A stretch of DNA of 64,000 nt from Flaccisagitta enflata (taxonomy: Eukaryota; Chaetognatha; Sagittoidea; Aphragmophora): assembly GCA_965153355.1 (NCBI GenBank), contig OZ231127.1, positions 39,742,001 to 39,806,000 of the forward strand, written 5' to 3'. Each line of letters opens with the position of its first letter. Positions within the stretch are counted from its first letter, which is position 1. The position numbers and the translations under genes are program-made. Positions 28,701-42,800 of this stretch are shown in pieces. The notes beneath the pieces were generated by a model that was given only the letters and a program-made list of their open reading frames with translations, ran no database searches and was not told the origin of the DNA.

Positions 28701-31487
28701 TTTGCATACTAGTCCTAAAAAAGGTGTAGATTAAGAATATCAACTTTATTTTACCCGATTGCGAGCCGAAAAAATTAGAAGCACTTTTTTTGGCAAAAAA
28801 ATGGTGGTTTTTTTAGATAAATAGCATAAAGATACATCTCTGAAGAAGTAACATGCCCTGGTATTGATAAATAATCATCTGCTGAATATTTGTGAGAAAT
28901 TTCACGAAATTTCGTCGACGTTAAGATGCCTAAAATGCATTATAAAACTTCAAAAATAAAAAAAATCAGCCTTGATGAAAAGATAATGTCTAAAAGAGCT
29001 CATGGGATGTTAGAAATCATAAAAATATACTTCCCCACAAATTTTCAGGCATACCTGATAAATATTGGACGAATTATAACCAAAAAACCAAATTACAACA
29101 ATATGCAAATGAGCTTTTGGGCGAAAATTGCTAAAAACCCACAAAATCGCTCATTTTTCTTAAGATATGATGATTTTTGCTCTGTTAACCTACTTCAAAC
29201 CTAGCAAGCTTTCTTTTGATGAAAAATAGAAGGAAATTTTGATCATGTTATGTACATGACAGTGTTGTATACATGCCAAAAGACACTTTTTGAGTTCTTG
29301 ACATGGGGAAAATTGCTACAAACTCATTAAAATCGCTCTTTTTTTACAAATCATGATTGTTTTTTATTGTGAACTGTGAAAACAATGTTCAGCCAAAAAA
29401 AAATCAACAAAGCACTTTTTTATTTCAGCCAATGGAAACTGAAGACAAAGAAGAACAGTTGAACCAAAGCACATCAATATTTGAGCCAATAGAAAATGAG
29501 GAGGAGGAGGAGGAAGAGCAGATGACAAGTGAGAGTGAAGATGACTATTCTGATGATGAGGACATAGACAATGCCTAAAGTCTCAACATTGTATTGCTCA
29601 AAAAAACAGCAACCATATAAGTTCTGAAAGTGATTTCTACATGAACATACTCACTTTTTCGTTTTGGGTTGTTTTTAGATATTAACTCTTTATGGTTGAT
29701 TTAAAAAGTCTCAAAATGTGTATAACTACATTTGCACACCCTCACACCCCTGGTGTGCCTGTTGCTGATGATTCTAGCTGTTGATTAAAAAATCTTACAT
29801 CAAACAACGTTTTAAGTTGTGAACATGCAACTCTATAACCTGCTATGACAGTTGGTTCTTCTGTTTGTCTCTCCAGCCATCCATCTATCAGACTTATTTG
29901 ATTACTGCTCCTATCTTGAATCTAAGGTCAACTATTTTTGAGTCCTTACACGCGACTAGAGTAGCTGTGTATCAGGCCTTGTTCTTTTGATAAAAATACC
30001 AGTTTTCTCTTAAGATTATTCATCTCATATCTATCATATCTTTTTGTTACTGATACATACACCTGTCAGTTATTCATCATCAAATACATGTTGTTGCAAC
30101 ATTCTTATTGAATGGATTTCTTTATAATTCAGAGCAAAAATGTTTTTAGATATGAAAGTTTCTTTGTATATCAAGAACTCAGAAAGTGATCTTCAGCTCG
30201 TATACAACACTGTCATGTACATAACATGATCAAAGAGTCCTTCAATTTTTTATCAAAAGAAAGCTTGCTAGGTTTGAAGTAGGTTAACAGAGCAAAAACC
30301 ATCAGATTTTGTCAAGAAATAGCGATTTTGTGGGTTTTTAGCAATTTTCGCCCAAAAGCTCATTTGCATATTGTCGTAATTTGGTTTTTTGGTTATAATT
30401 TGTCCAATATTCATCAGGTATGCCTGAAAATTTGTAAAGAAGTATATTTTTATGAATTCTAACATCCCATGAGCTCTTTTAGACATTATCTTTTCATCAA
30501 GGCTGATTTTTTCGATTTTTGGAGTTTTATAATGCATTTTAGGCATCTTAACGTTGACAAAATTTCGTGAAATTTCTCACAAATATTCAGCAGATGATTA
30601 TTTATCAATATTAGGGCATGTTATTTCTTCAGAGATGTATCTTTATGCTGTTTATCTCAAAAAACCACCATTTTTTGCCAAAAAAAGTGCTTCTAATTTT
30701 TTCGGCTCGCAATCGGGTAAAATAAAGTTGATATTCTTAACCTACACCTTTTTTAGGACTAGTGTGCAAAAATTTGGAGACGGTTTAATTTTTTTTTTTT
30801 AGAACTCTTAAAATTGAGCTTTTGGGCTTGCGGATATTAGACCGCAAAACACGCATTTTCAATCCTACCCAAAAGGAAACTCTTTTCAACAAGCCCGACC
30901 GGGCAAAGATGCGTCCGGACTGTGTCTCTGCGTGTATTGATCATGTGACATATACGGAGAGACAGATGGACGAACAGACGGGTGAAATGATTGAGTAATA
31001 GAGGAGGCTCTCAAAACATGCTGGTTGATCATTTGTTTCAGTGCAGGATCTCACCGTGGCCAAAAACAGCCGAGAAACGCGGTTTTTGCACAGGCGTAAC
31101 GGACCGACCGACGGACGGACGGACGGACGGACGGACCGACCGACCGACGGACCGACGGACGGACGGACGGACGGACGGACAAACCCTCTTATAGAGATGC
31201 GAGGACGCATCTAAAAACTAGCTATCAGCTGTTTAGTGATTGCGAAAAATGAAAAGTAATACATTTTTTTGTTCGTTCGACCCTCATCTGTTTCTTTTTT
31301 CGTTCATCTGAATGTGCGCAGCTTATTTCCTGTTGCTGTTTTCTGGACTGGGGATCACCTGCGGCGCACATCGTCTCTGGGCGCATCGATCTTACAAAGC
31401 AAAACCACTTCTGCGACTCATTCTTGTCGTGGCCCAAACGCTGGCAATACAAAACTCAGTCATCGAATGGGCAAGAGATCACAGGTG

Positions 31488-31572
<85 letters not shown>

Positions 31573-31728
31573 AGAAGAAGAAGAAGAAGAAGAAGAAGAA
31601 GAAGAAGAAGAAGAAGAAGAAGAAGAAGAAGAAGAAGAAGAAGAAGAAGAAAGAGAAGAATTTAAAAAGAATGTAGAGGCAAAAAGGAAAAAAGAGAAAA
31701 AGAGAGAAAGAAAGAGAGAAAGAAAGAG

Positions 31729-31771
<43 letters not shown>

Positions 31772-34700
31772 GAGATTCAAAGAAAGAAACAAGGCCAACA
31801 CCTATAAGTCGCGTGCAGGACAAAAATAACTGAACTGATCTGACTCCTTATTGTATCTTTTTATCAAAAATCAGACTTAAACGCAACCCAAAACAGACCC
31901 AAACCAGACTCAAACCAGACTCAAACCAGACTCAAACCAGACTCAAACCAGACTCAAACCAGAATTAAACCGGACCGAAAACAGACCTAAATCAGACATA
32001 AACCAGACATAAACTAGACATTAACCAGATTTAAGCCAGACTCAAACCAGACTCAAACCAGACTCAAACCAGACTCAATCCAGACTCAAACCAGACTCAA
32101 ACCAGACTCAAACCAGACTCAAACCAGACTCAAACCAGACTCAAACCAGACTCAAACCAGACTTAAACCAGACTTAAACCAGGCTCAAACCAGGCTCAAA
32201 CCAGGCTCAAACCAGAATCAAACCAGACTCAAACCAGACTCAAACCAGACTCAAACCAGACTCAAACCAGAATGAAACCAAACCAAAACCAGACCAAAAC
32301 CAGACCAAAACCAGACCTAAATCAGACCTAAATCAAACATAAACCAGACAAAAACCAGACATACACCAGACCTGAACCAGACCTAACCCAGACTTAAACC
32401 AGACATAAATCAGACATGAACCGTTCTTAAACCAGACTTAAACCAGACTTAAACCAGACTTAACCAGACTTAAACCATGCTTAAACCAGACTTAAACCAG
32501 ACTTCAACCAGACTTAAACCAGACTTAAACCAGACTTAAACCATACTTATCTTTAATATCATTTTAACCAGCAGACTTAAACCAGCAGACTTAAACCATT
32601 AGACCAGCAGACTTAAACCATTAGATTTAAACCAGCAGACTTAAACCAGCAGACTTAAACCAGCAGATTTAAACCAGCAGACTTTAACCAGCAGACTTAA
32701 CCCATTAGATTTAAACCAGCAGACTTAAACCAGCAGATTTAAACCAGCAGATTTAAACCAGCAGATTTAAACCAGCAGACTTTAACCATCAGACTTTACC
32801 CAGCAGACTTTAACCAGCAGACTTTATGACCAAAGATGACCAAAGATGACCAAAAATGACCAAAAATGACCAAAAACGACCGAAAACGACCAAAAATGAC
32901 CAAAAATGACCAAAAATGATCAAAAATGACCAAAATGACCTAAATGACCAAAAATAAACAAAATTGACCAAAGATGAACAAAAATGAACAAAAATGAACA
33001 AAAATGATCAAAATGACCAAAATGACCAAAAATGACCAAAAATGACCAAAAATGACCAAAAATGACCAAAAATGACCAAAAATGACCAAAAATGACCAAA
33101 AATGACCCAAATGACCAAAAATGACCAAAAATGACCAAAAATGACCTAAATGACCAAAAATGACCAAAAACGACCAAAAATGGTCAAAAATGACCAAATT
33201 GACCAAAATGACCAAAATGACCAAAATGACCAAAATGACCAAAATGACCAAAAATGACCAAAAATGACCAAAAATGACCAAAAATGACCAAGAATGACCA
33301 AAAATGACCAAAAATAATAAAAAATAATCAAAAATAACCAAAAATGACCAAAAATGACCAAAATGACCAAAATGACCAAAATGACCAAAACTGACCAAAA
33401 ATAACCAAAAATGACTAAAAGCAACCAATAATTCCCAAAAACAACAAAAAAATGACTCAAAATAACTCCAGACGACCCAAAAAGACGAAAAAAAGCAAAG
33501 TGTTACGGACAGACCGACCGACCGACGGACCGACGGAGCGGGTTGTAGAGTCGCGTGCACGCGACTAAAAACAGTCGCCTAAGGGAATTACCTGGATGGT
33601 TGTGAATTAGAGGGAAACCGGGGCAGCGGCCCTAGGGGGGACCAAGTCCTGTAGGAGCCTCAGAGAGTTGATGCTTCAATCAGGAAGCAAGCTTGGCTGA
33701 TTTGAGGTCTGAGAGGCCTGATTTCAGGCCTGAAAGGCTTTTGAGAGGGACATACTCACAGTGGGCCTTAATTGGATATGGGTTGAAAAAAATTCTCAAC
33801 GGTAGTAATGATCGATTTATTCACATGGAAATGTAGCGGTATACAAATGCAACAACAACAGACAAATAAGTCAAAACGTAATAAACATAGTCACATGATA
33901 ACTATGGAAAGAGCACACTCGGAAAAGTGTCCTTTTGTACATGATAGTAAAATTTGCAGATTCGTTTTTCAACTAATTCCTCCCACGTTGGCCGTGAAAG
34001 AAAGGATTGCAGCTCTGTGACAGACTGCCAGGGGCGGTAGTTGAAAATCCGTCTGAATACAGAGTTGTATGCTACTCTTAGCTGGCGACGGGCATCGCGA
34101 TCCGAGACAGAGATAACCTCAATAGCATAGGTTAGTATGGGTATGCAGTGGGTCTCTATGAGCCGTAGCATCAGCAGGTCGTCAGATTTGCCATCGATTC
34201 GGAGGATACAGTTTGCCGCCCGATAAAATTTTCGGATCTTTTCGTTGATGCAACAATTGAACATGGGGCCGGAAACAAGATTGACGCCTAAATAAGTCCA
34301 TCGATCTGTCCACTCGATTTCAACGCCATTCAAGCGAAGGTTGCAGAGATTGTCCTGGCGTTTACCAAAGGACATATTTCTCGTTTTTTTCGGATTCAGA
34401 CAAATGTCCCAAACACGACAATATTGTTCGCATGCAGTGAGCAATCTTTGCAGGCCTTTGAGAGAGGGTGACATGAGTGCCATATCATCGGCGTAAAGCA
34501 AGGCTGCTACAAAGACACCACGAATGTAGCATCCAACGTTGCGCTTTGTCAGAATGTCGACCAGCTCGTCGACGTAGATGGAGTAGAAATCGGGAGAGAG
34601 TAATGTATACTAGTGTATACTCTATACTAGTGGAGGATTGAAGTTGACTGTTAAAAAAGAATTTCCCTTGAAAATTTTTGCAAAAATCACTAAAATATTT

Positions 34701-37700
34701 TGAATTTTTCAAATATTTGATATAAAACTTAAAGATTAATGTGTTTTGAATTTCTTATTCAAGATTCATATTCCTGATAAAATTTCCAATCATTTGATAG
34801 GTCGCACTATATATTTTTATCAATTGACAAAATTTTTACTTTCTGTGCCACTGTTACAAAGAAAGCAACAGTGGCCTAAAATATGAAAATCTTATTTTTT
34901 CACAAAAGTATATAGTGTGACCTATCAAATAGTTGGAAATTTCACAAGAACCATGAATTTGGAGTCAGAATTTCTAAATAGATATATCCTTCAGATCATT
35001 ATGTAAATATATGAGAAAATGGACACTTATCATTGGTTTTTGCAAAAATTTTCAAGGAGAATTTTTTTTTCAGGGTTGATATCAATTCTCCATTATAAAT
35101 TGTACTTACTCATTCAAGTGACTAATATCGGGGATTTTTTAAAACTTATATCCAATTAAGGCCCACTGTGTACTAACAAACAAATAAATGAATGAAGGAA
35201 TGAACTAACAAATTAATGAAAGTCCCCCTGCCAACTACAAACTTCATCCCCTTCATCCAAAAAAGTAGATTTTGGGAATCCGGTCGGGAATGGAGAGGCG
35301 ATTGATTATCGATTTTCAATTTCATGACAGCAATACATTTAGGTGATTATCAAAAAAATTGAAATCAAAGAATTGAAACCAAATAGAACCAAATTGAAAC
35401 CAAAGAATTGAAAACTTTCTTTGAAACTATGTCATGCAAATAAAACCAATAAAAAGCTATCCTAGATTCCACACCGTCTTTAGATCGAATTTACTTATTG
35501 TTTACCTTTATATCTTGAAAACCACTGGGCAATAAATCTTCAAATTTTCAGTGTACGTTAGTAATATGCCGCGGTTTTGTTGTGCCAAATGTCAATAGTG
35601 TCAATAGTGTGAATAGTTAATGGAAGGAAGCACAACATTGAAAAAAATTATGATTTCTATAGTTATATCCGTTTCTTGACGAGCGGGTCTGTTTAAAAGT
35701 CTTTATTAGCATGTCATCTCTAGTCAAACTGACCTAAAACCCTGGGGTTGGTCTCAAATGATAGATAATTAGTAGATTTTTGTCACTTGGTTCTTGGTCA
35801 ATTCATTTTGAAATGATAAGCTGATAAAGACAGCTTCACATTGGCTTTCCCTCAAATGTTGTAATTTTTTTTTCATTGTTATGCCTACTTCCAATAATCA
35901 AGCTACCAATAAAGGCGCATCTCGCCGTAGGAAAAAAGTCGTAAGTGCAAGGTTTTGGAATTTCTTGTGATTGTTTTTTGTCTGGTTGTCTGGTTATCTG
36001 GTTGTCGGACGGACAGACGGACCAACAGACCAATGTATGGACTGACCGACAAAGCCTCTCATAGCGTCCAGAGTTGAAAGAGAGAGAGACTGTGCTGCCA
36101 GGATGCACAATCATCACCTGGGATATTTCAAAGTTCAAATGGACTTCAACTAACTCGATTCCTTGTTTTTGGGAAAAATGCAAAAAATGCAAAAAATATA
36201 AAAAGATTTAAAAAATCATATCTCCAAAACTATCAATCGCACAGAATTCTGCTTGGCGTCATCTGAAAGAGGAGAATCAGCTCTTCGCTATTGATTTCAT
36301 GCGTAGTCTCATTCTGCCCCCAAAATGTATCAACTTCCCCAAACGACTCATAAAACAAAAGGAAATCCGTTTTTCTCTGCAGGACTCGAAAAGACCGAAG
36401 GGACTTCGTCTCTTCGACTTTTTTCCAAATCAACATTGAGATTTTACATAACAAAACCGCAGCATATTGCCAATATACACTGAAAATTTGAAACTTTTGC
36501 CCCGTAGTTTTCAAGTTCTAAAGGTATTATAAAAAGTCAATTCGATTAAAAGACGGTGTATTTCATTCACGTCTTAATAATCGCGCAAAATCGTGTCGAA
36601 ATTTTTTGGACGCTGCCAAATAAACGAACAAATTCCCGGTTGAATTCAAAACTTGAAAAAACATGATCCAGAAAAAAGATTTCGACATGATCCTTTCTCT
36701 GTTTGCGAGTTGGCTTTCTCCATCATCGCTGAGATTGGTGCTGTTGACGTTGGTGTTGTTGTCGTCGTCGTCGTCGCCAGCAAACTCGAGCAATCCGTGG
36801 CCAATGGCGTTGGTGAGTTGTGTGATGCAGAAAAGCGCCGCCACCATCACCACCAACTTCTGGAAGTCGTCCGCGGCTCGACTCGAGCTGCTGATTCTCG
36901 ATTTTATTCGACCTTCGTCGCCCTCAACTGAACGCATTTGCCACCACAACCTGTTTTTGTTTCGTCCCGGATGTTTTGCACAAGTAAACTTTGGCCTCAA
37001 CAATTGGCAAATATTTTTTTTCTTTTTTTCTTTCCGTCATCTACAATTAATTCAATTATGGTGTAATTTGGATTTTCACACAAATTTTGCCTCATATCTG
37101 AATCAATACTAGTATTTTTGCGATTCGTTGACTGATAATTAACCTCAAGAAAAGAAACCAAAAAAGAAAATGTGCCCTTCAAGTTGTGTTCCATACCTCA
37201 TGAAGATAAAAGCGGTTAACCCAGCCATGATTAACGTCATCGTCGTCGAGAGCACAAAAGCCGTCAATAAGAACGAGATCCATTCTGAAAGAATGGCGCC
37301 GACTGCGATGAGCGTGACGCCGCCGAGGACGCCGCCGATCACGAATTCCACGACGATCCGACGCGGCGACTTCTCTTGACTGACGACGGCGTTCTTCAGA
37401 CTACTGACGGCTTTCGCGCGAATAAAAGTGATGTAAATCGTGATAGATCGATTAAAACCGATAGAAACCAGCCAAAACATGTAGACGGCGAAAGTGAAAC
37501 GGAAGCACACTCGAGCTCGGCGAGCGTCGCACGGATGACAAAACGGTCGACAGAGCCAACTGGCGGCGGCGAGACAAATGGCGGCGGCGCCGACGGTGAG
37601 ATCGGAAACTGCCAAACCGAACAAGTGCAACTGCGCCTGCGTTATCTTTCGACGGCGCGGATTCGATACGCGCGCCGAGGGAGATAACTGCAACGACAGT

Positions 37701-39727
37701 ATTTTTTTAGCATAATATTAATAAATAGTTGGCTGCCTGACTCAAACATGCAGGATTGAAACGCTATGCCATTGACAGCAAGCGTGAAACGAGAAAAAAA
37801 TGAAACATGTGCTACTTGAGTGCGATAAAGTGGGGGAATGGCGTTTTTCCCATCGAATTGGCATTTAATGGGTTGTGCCCTATGATCATTGAACTTGTCT
37901 GTCGTTTAAATTTAAGAACGCAGTGACGTTATTACTCGCACATCACTATTTAAGCCTTTATTAGGACGAGAGCTTTTGAAGCTACATATTTCTGCCTCAT
38001 GTTTGGACACGCCACGGCCAAATGTAATTTTTACCAACCAATTGATGTATGAAGAAGAAGACGAGAAGAGCGTTAAAGACGATAGAGGAAAAGGCAATGG
38101 AAGCGATGGCTGGATGACCGAAATGAACGATGATCAACTCGACGCCGCTGCAATTGAAAGCGACAGCTGGCAGAGATGCATAGTCGCATGGAGCTGCATC
38201 CTAAACGACAAGAAACAGTATCAATTCAAGGGTTTTGCTCCATTCACTGTTTGGGTTCTTCAAGAAAGGAAACAAAAGAGGAAAAGGGAAAGGAAAAGAA
38301 GTAAAAAAGAAAGAATAAACTTAAGGGAAAAAACGAAGAGAATACAGATGTAGAGTACAAAAAGTTAACGAAAGAACAAAAGAAAGGAAGAGACAAAGAA
38401 GGACGAAGAAAAGATTGAATGGAAAAAAAGAAAAAAGAAAAAAGAACAAGGCCGGATACACGGGCCAAGACGGTGCGCCGGGCGTTATAAATTCTTAGAC
38501 CTATCCCTAGCTCCATCAGACCTATCCCTAGCTCTATCAGACCTATCCATAGCTCTATCAGACCTATCCCGAGCTCTATCAGGCCTATCCCGAGCTCTAT
38601 CAGACCTATCCCGAGCTATATCAGACCTATCCTGAGCTCTATCAGACCTATCACCAGCTCTATCAGACCTATCCCCAGCTCTATCCCCACACATATCTGA
38701 TCTATCACCAGACCTATCCGACCTATCCCAAGCTCGATCAGACCTAACCGTAGCTGATTATCTTAGTGAATGAAATGACGAGTATCATCAATGATGAACG
38801 AAATGAGTTTTTGTTTTATTTTAAACATTTTCAGCGATTTTCATTCAAGCGTGCCAGACGGATGGACGGACGGACAGAACCTCTTATATAGGTGCTATGG
38901 CGCATCTGGGAATCATAACACCTGTACACATATTTTTGTCAAAGCATAGCATGCACTAAAAGGACAAAAAGCATACTTCTAGCGTGCCTACTGTGATAAG
39001 ATTTTAACTGTAATAGGCAAAGGGTCTAACTTAAGTTCAGTTAAAGTTTCATCTCACAAGGTCAACTGGAAGTATCATTTTTGTGCGTTTTATACTTGCC
39101 ATGCTTTGACAATAATATGTGTACAGGTGTTACTAGCATATTTCTGAATTATTTCCAGTGATTTTTGCTTCTTTTCGAGATTTTCAACTCGAACGTGACC
39201 GACCGACCAACCAACAGACCGACAGACAGAGCTAGTTATAGAGCGAAAAAAAGAAGTAGAGAGAGAGGAGAAATACTGGCCTAATGGACAGACGGACAAA
39301 GCTTCTTATAGAATCGCTTGACCGCGACTAAAAAGAAAGGTGGAACAAAGGAAAGAAAGATAGCAAAAGTCCCCCTGTGTTCTACAAGACTTTGACCCTT
39401 TCGGAGCCGCTGCCCAAAAAGTGCTCCTCACTATAGGAATTTGTGAATGAATTTAAGTTATGAATGAATGAATAAACAACAGAGTGACAATGAATTTGAT
39501 ATGGCATGAGAGAAGAAAGACGTTAGAATCGATCGTTTAGCGCATTTCAAACGTTTGCGTGACCAACCAACCAACCGACCGACCGACCGACCGACTAATC
39601 AACAGACGGTCATGACCCTTATAAGAAGTGCGAGGACGCAATTTAAAAAAAAAGTAAATAAAAGAGCATAAAAAAAATGAAGAAAGAAGATAAAGTGCAA
39701 AAAAGATGGAAAGAGAGACAAAAAGGT

Positions 39728-39818
<91 letters not shown>

Positions 39819-42800
39819 AAAAAAAGATAGAAAGTAACATCGAGGAAAACCCGACCTCAGATATGGTGATATTGTCTCGCTGAAATCTGGTGATAACAGG
39901 CACTTCAATGGTGGTCGTCATTATCAAGAATAACAAAAGTTGTTGAAATCTTTATGAAAAAAAGAAGAAAATGAGACGGCTTTTTTAGTCAGGAGGCGCA
40001 GAGTTCTGGCAATTGCTTGAATAATTTTGCCAACTTGCCAGCGAATAGTGACTCTAGGCCTCACTGCCGCGTCTAGTTATTGGTATCGCGACATATTATT
40101 TCTTCTTTGATAGGATCAACATGGTAGCCTATAGTAGATCATTGATAGGTTAAGTTCAATTTGTCAGCTTTTCATGCGACAGTTTGTTGAAAAAAGGCCA
40201 GGATCACTCTCTGGCTAATTGTTTTATAGGCAAATCTGAACGACTTCGCTCCACTACCACACCTCTTAATTGCACTGGTTCGCCTTTAACTTACATAAGT
40301 CAATTATCTACCCGTATATTGTTTTCTCTCGTACATGATAGAAAGGGCAGAAATATTCCAAAATCGCATGAACATGTAAATCAGAAAACGTATTTTAGAA
40401 AAAACATTTGTTGAGCTCCTTCAGTCAAAAAAAGTATCTTATTTAGTCATTTAGAAATGCCTCTCCGATCTCCTGCAGTTAAGTTCTGATTATTCCAGTC
40501 GTTTTTGGGCAGCGGCCCCGAAGGGGTCGATGACCTATGCTTTCACACATATGGGGGATTTTCTCCTTCTTCTCCTTCTTCTTCTCCTACGTCCCCCCCC
40601 TCAAATCCCAGTCTCGAGGCCCAAATTCCAGTCTCGAGACCCAAATTCCAGTCTTGAGGCCCAAATCCCAGCCTCAACGCCCAAATCCTAGCCTCAAGGC
40701 CTAAATCCTAGCCTGGAGGCCCACATTCCAGTCTTGAAGCCCAAATCTCAGCCTCAGCGTCAAAATCTCAGCCAAGAGGCCCAGATCCCGGCCTTGAGGC
40801 CCAAATCTCAGCCTTCAGGCTAGGATTTGGGCCTTGAGGCTAGGATCTGGGCCTCTTGGCTGGGATTTAGGCCTCAAGACTTGGATTTGGGCCTCGAGAC
40901 TGGAATTTGGGCCTCGAGACTGGGATTTGATGGGGGGAGGGACGGAGGAGGAGGAGAAGGAGAAAATCCCCCATATGTGTGAAAGCATAGGTCATCGACC
41001 CCTTCGGGGCCGCTGCCCTGCTCCCCCCTCAATTTCAACCACAACCTACTTAGGCAGGGCACGGGTACCGCTGACCATCTAAAACTCAATCCTCTCAAGC
41101 CCAAAATCAGCCCTCTCAGGCCCAAATTCAGTCATCTCAGACCCAAAATCAGCCCTCTCAGCTCCAAAATTAGCTCTCTGATACCCTAAATCAGCCTTGT
41201 CTGGCTAAAAATCAAGCATTTCAATCCTAAAACCAGCCCTCTCAAACCTAAAATCTAATCACTTGTGTCTCAATTCAGCCCTCAAAATCATCATTGATCC
41301 TATTCGAGCCCTTGGCCCCCTAAATCAGCCCCTACATGCCTCATTAGTGTGCTTCAATTGATCTAATCAGCCCTCTAATGTGCCTTCTCAGGACGTCTGG
41401 AAATTCATCCCTGTGTCCTAGAGGACATCGGCCCTTTGGGGCCGCTGCCCTGCTCTCACTCCACTTCTTCAGTTGTTCACTCCAAGCAGGGCATCGGGTA
41501 CCGCTGACCATGTGCGATCCTTGGATGACTAGTTTTTGGGCAGCGGCCCCAAAGGGGCCGATGACCTATGCTTCCACACATAGGGGAAATTTTTCCTTCT
41601 TCTTCTCCTCCTCCGTCCACCCCCTCCGAAGCTCATATCATGGCCTTGGGGCCTAAATCCTAGTCTTGAGGCCCAAATTCTAGCCTCAAAGCCCAAATCC
41701 TAGCCTCGAGTCTCAAATCCCAACCTTAAGGCTCAGATCCCAACCTGGAGGCTGAAATCTCAACCTTGAGGCTCAAATCCCAACCTTGAGGCTTGAATCC
41801 CAATCTGGAGGCCCATATCCCAGCCTCGAGGCTCACATACAAGCCTCAAAGCTCAAATCCCAGTCTCAAGCTTCAAATCCCAGCCTTGAGGCTCAAATCA
41901 CAGCCTCAAGGCTCAAATCCTAGCCTAAAGCCTCAAATCGCAGCCTCGAGGCTCAAATAACAGCCTTATGGCTCATATCCCAGCCTAAAGCCTCAAATAC
42001 CAGCCTTGAGCCTCAAATTCCAGCCTTGAGGCTCAAATCACAGCCTCAAGGCTCAAATCGCAGCCTTGAGGCTTAAATCACAGCCTCATGGCTTGAATCA
42101 CAGCCTTAAGGCTCAAATCCCATTGCTGATGCTCAAATTCAATCCTAGAGCTTCAAAACTTACTTAGCTGCCCCTCTCACCATCACACACTCACATATAC
42201 TCACATAGGGGCAATGGGTACCGCTGACCATCTAACGCTTTTGCGACTATTTCGTCCTTGAACGTGTTTGAGAGTAGGATATTTCCCAGGCCTAAGCCTT
42301 AGGCCAATTACCAATTTTTCCAATTCCTTACTACACGCACAATTAAACCCCGCTCTAATGGATTTCAAGGGACTAAAAATTTTTGTCTGTTATAGGTGGA
42401 ATTCTGTTGCAGCTCATATAAGAATTAAAAGAAAATCAGTTGAAGGGACCAGGAGTTAGTATCTGTTATAGGCTGAATTTCGTTAAAAGCGTTAGTAAAA
42501 TCATAATTCGGACACGCATTGACGTTATATACATCACATTTACAGAGTTCACCACAAATTTTCTGAAACCGACGCGGATCCTCACAATGCCAAACGCGGC
42601 TTCTTCTTCTCACACGTTGGTTGGCTGCTCGTCAGAAAACATCCACAGGTCGGCTGAATTACCACTGCTAATTTACCCAATTACCAGTAAATGAGCCCGA
42701 GGCTGCGAGCAGACTTGGTTATTTAACTGCATTTCAAAATAAATTTCAAAACAAATTTCAAAATAAATTCAGCAAATATTTTAAACAATCATTATTTTGT

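Noticed and set aside
28926-30546. Two near-identical 92-residue frames on opposite strands
   Set aside because: They are the two arms of the transposon at 28636-30844 and owe their similarity to the inverted repeat, not to gene duplication.
31870-33475. CRISPR-like regular repeats
   Set aside because: The units are directly adjacent with no unique spacers, in a eukaryotic intron. They are minisatellites.
32940-33560. 206-residue aromatic-rich frame (FWSFLVIFGH repeats)
   Set aside because: It is the minus-strand reading of the 10-bp ATGACCAAAA array. A 10-bp unit cycles through all frames, giving an artefactual repeat protein.
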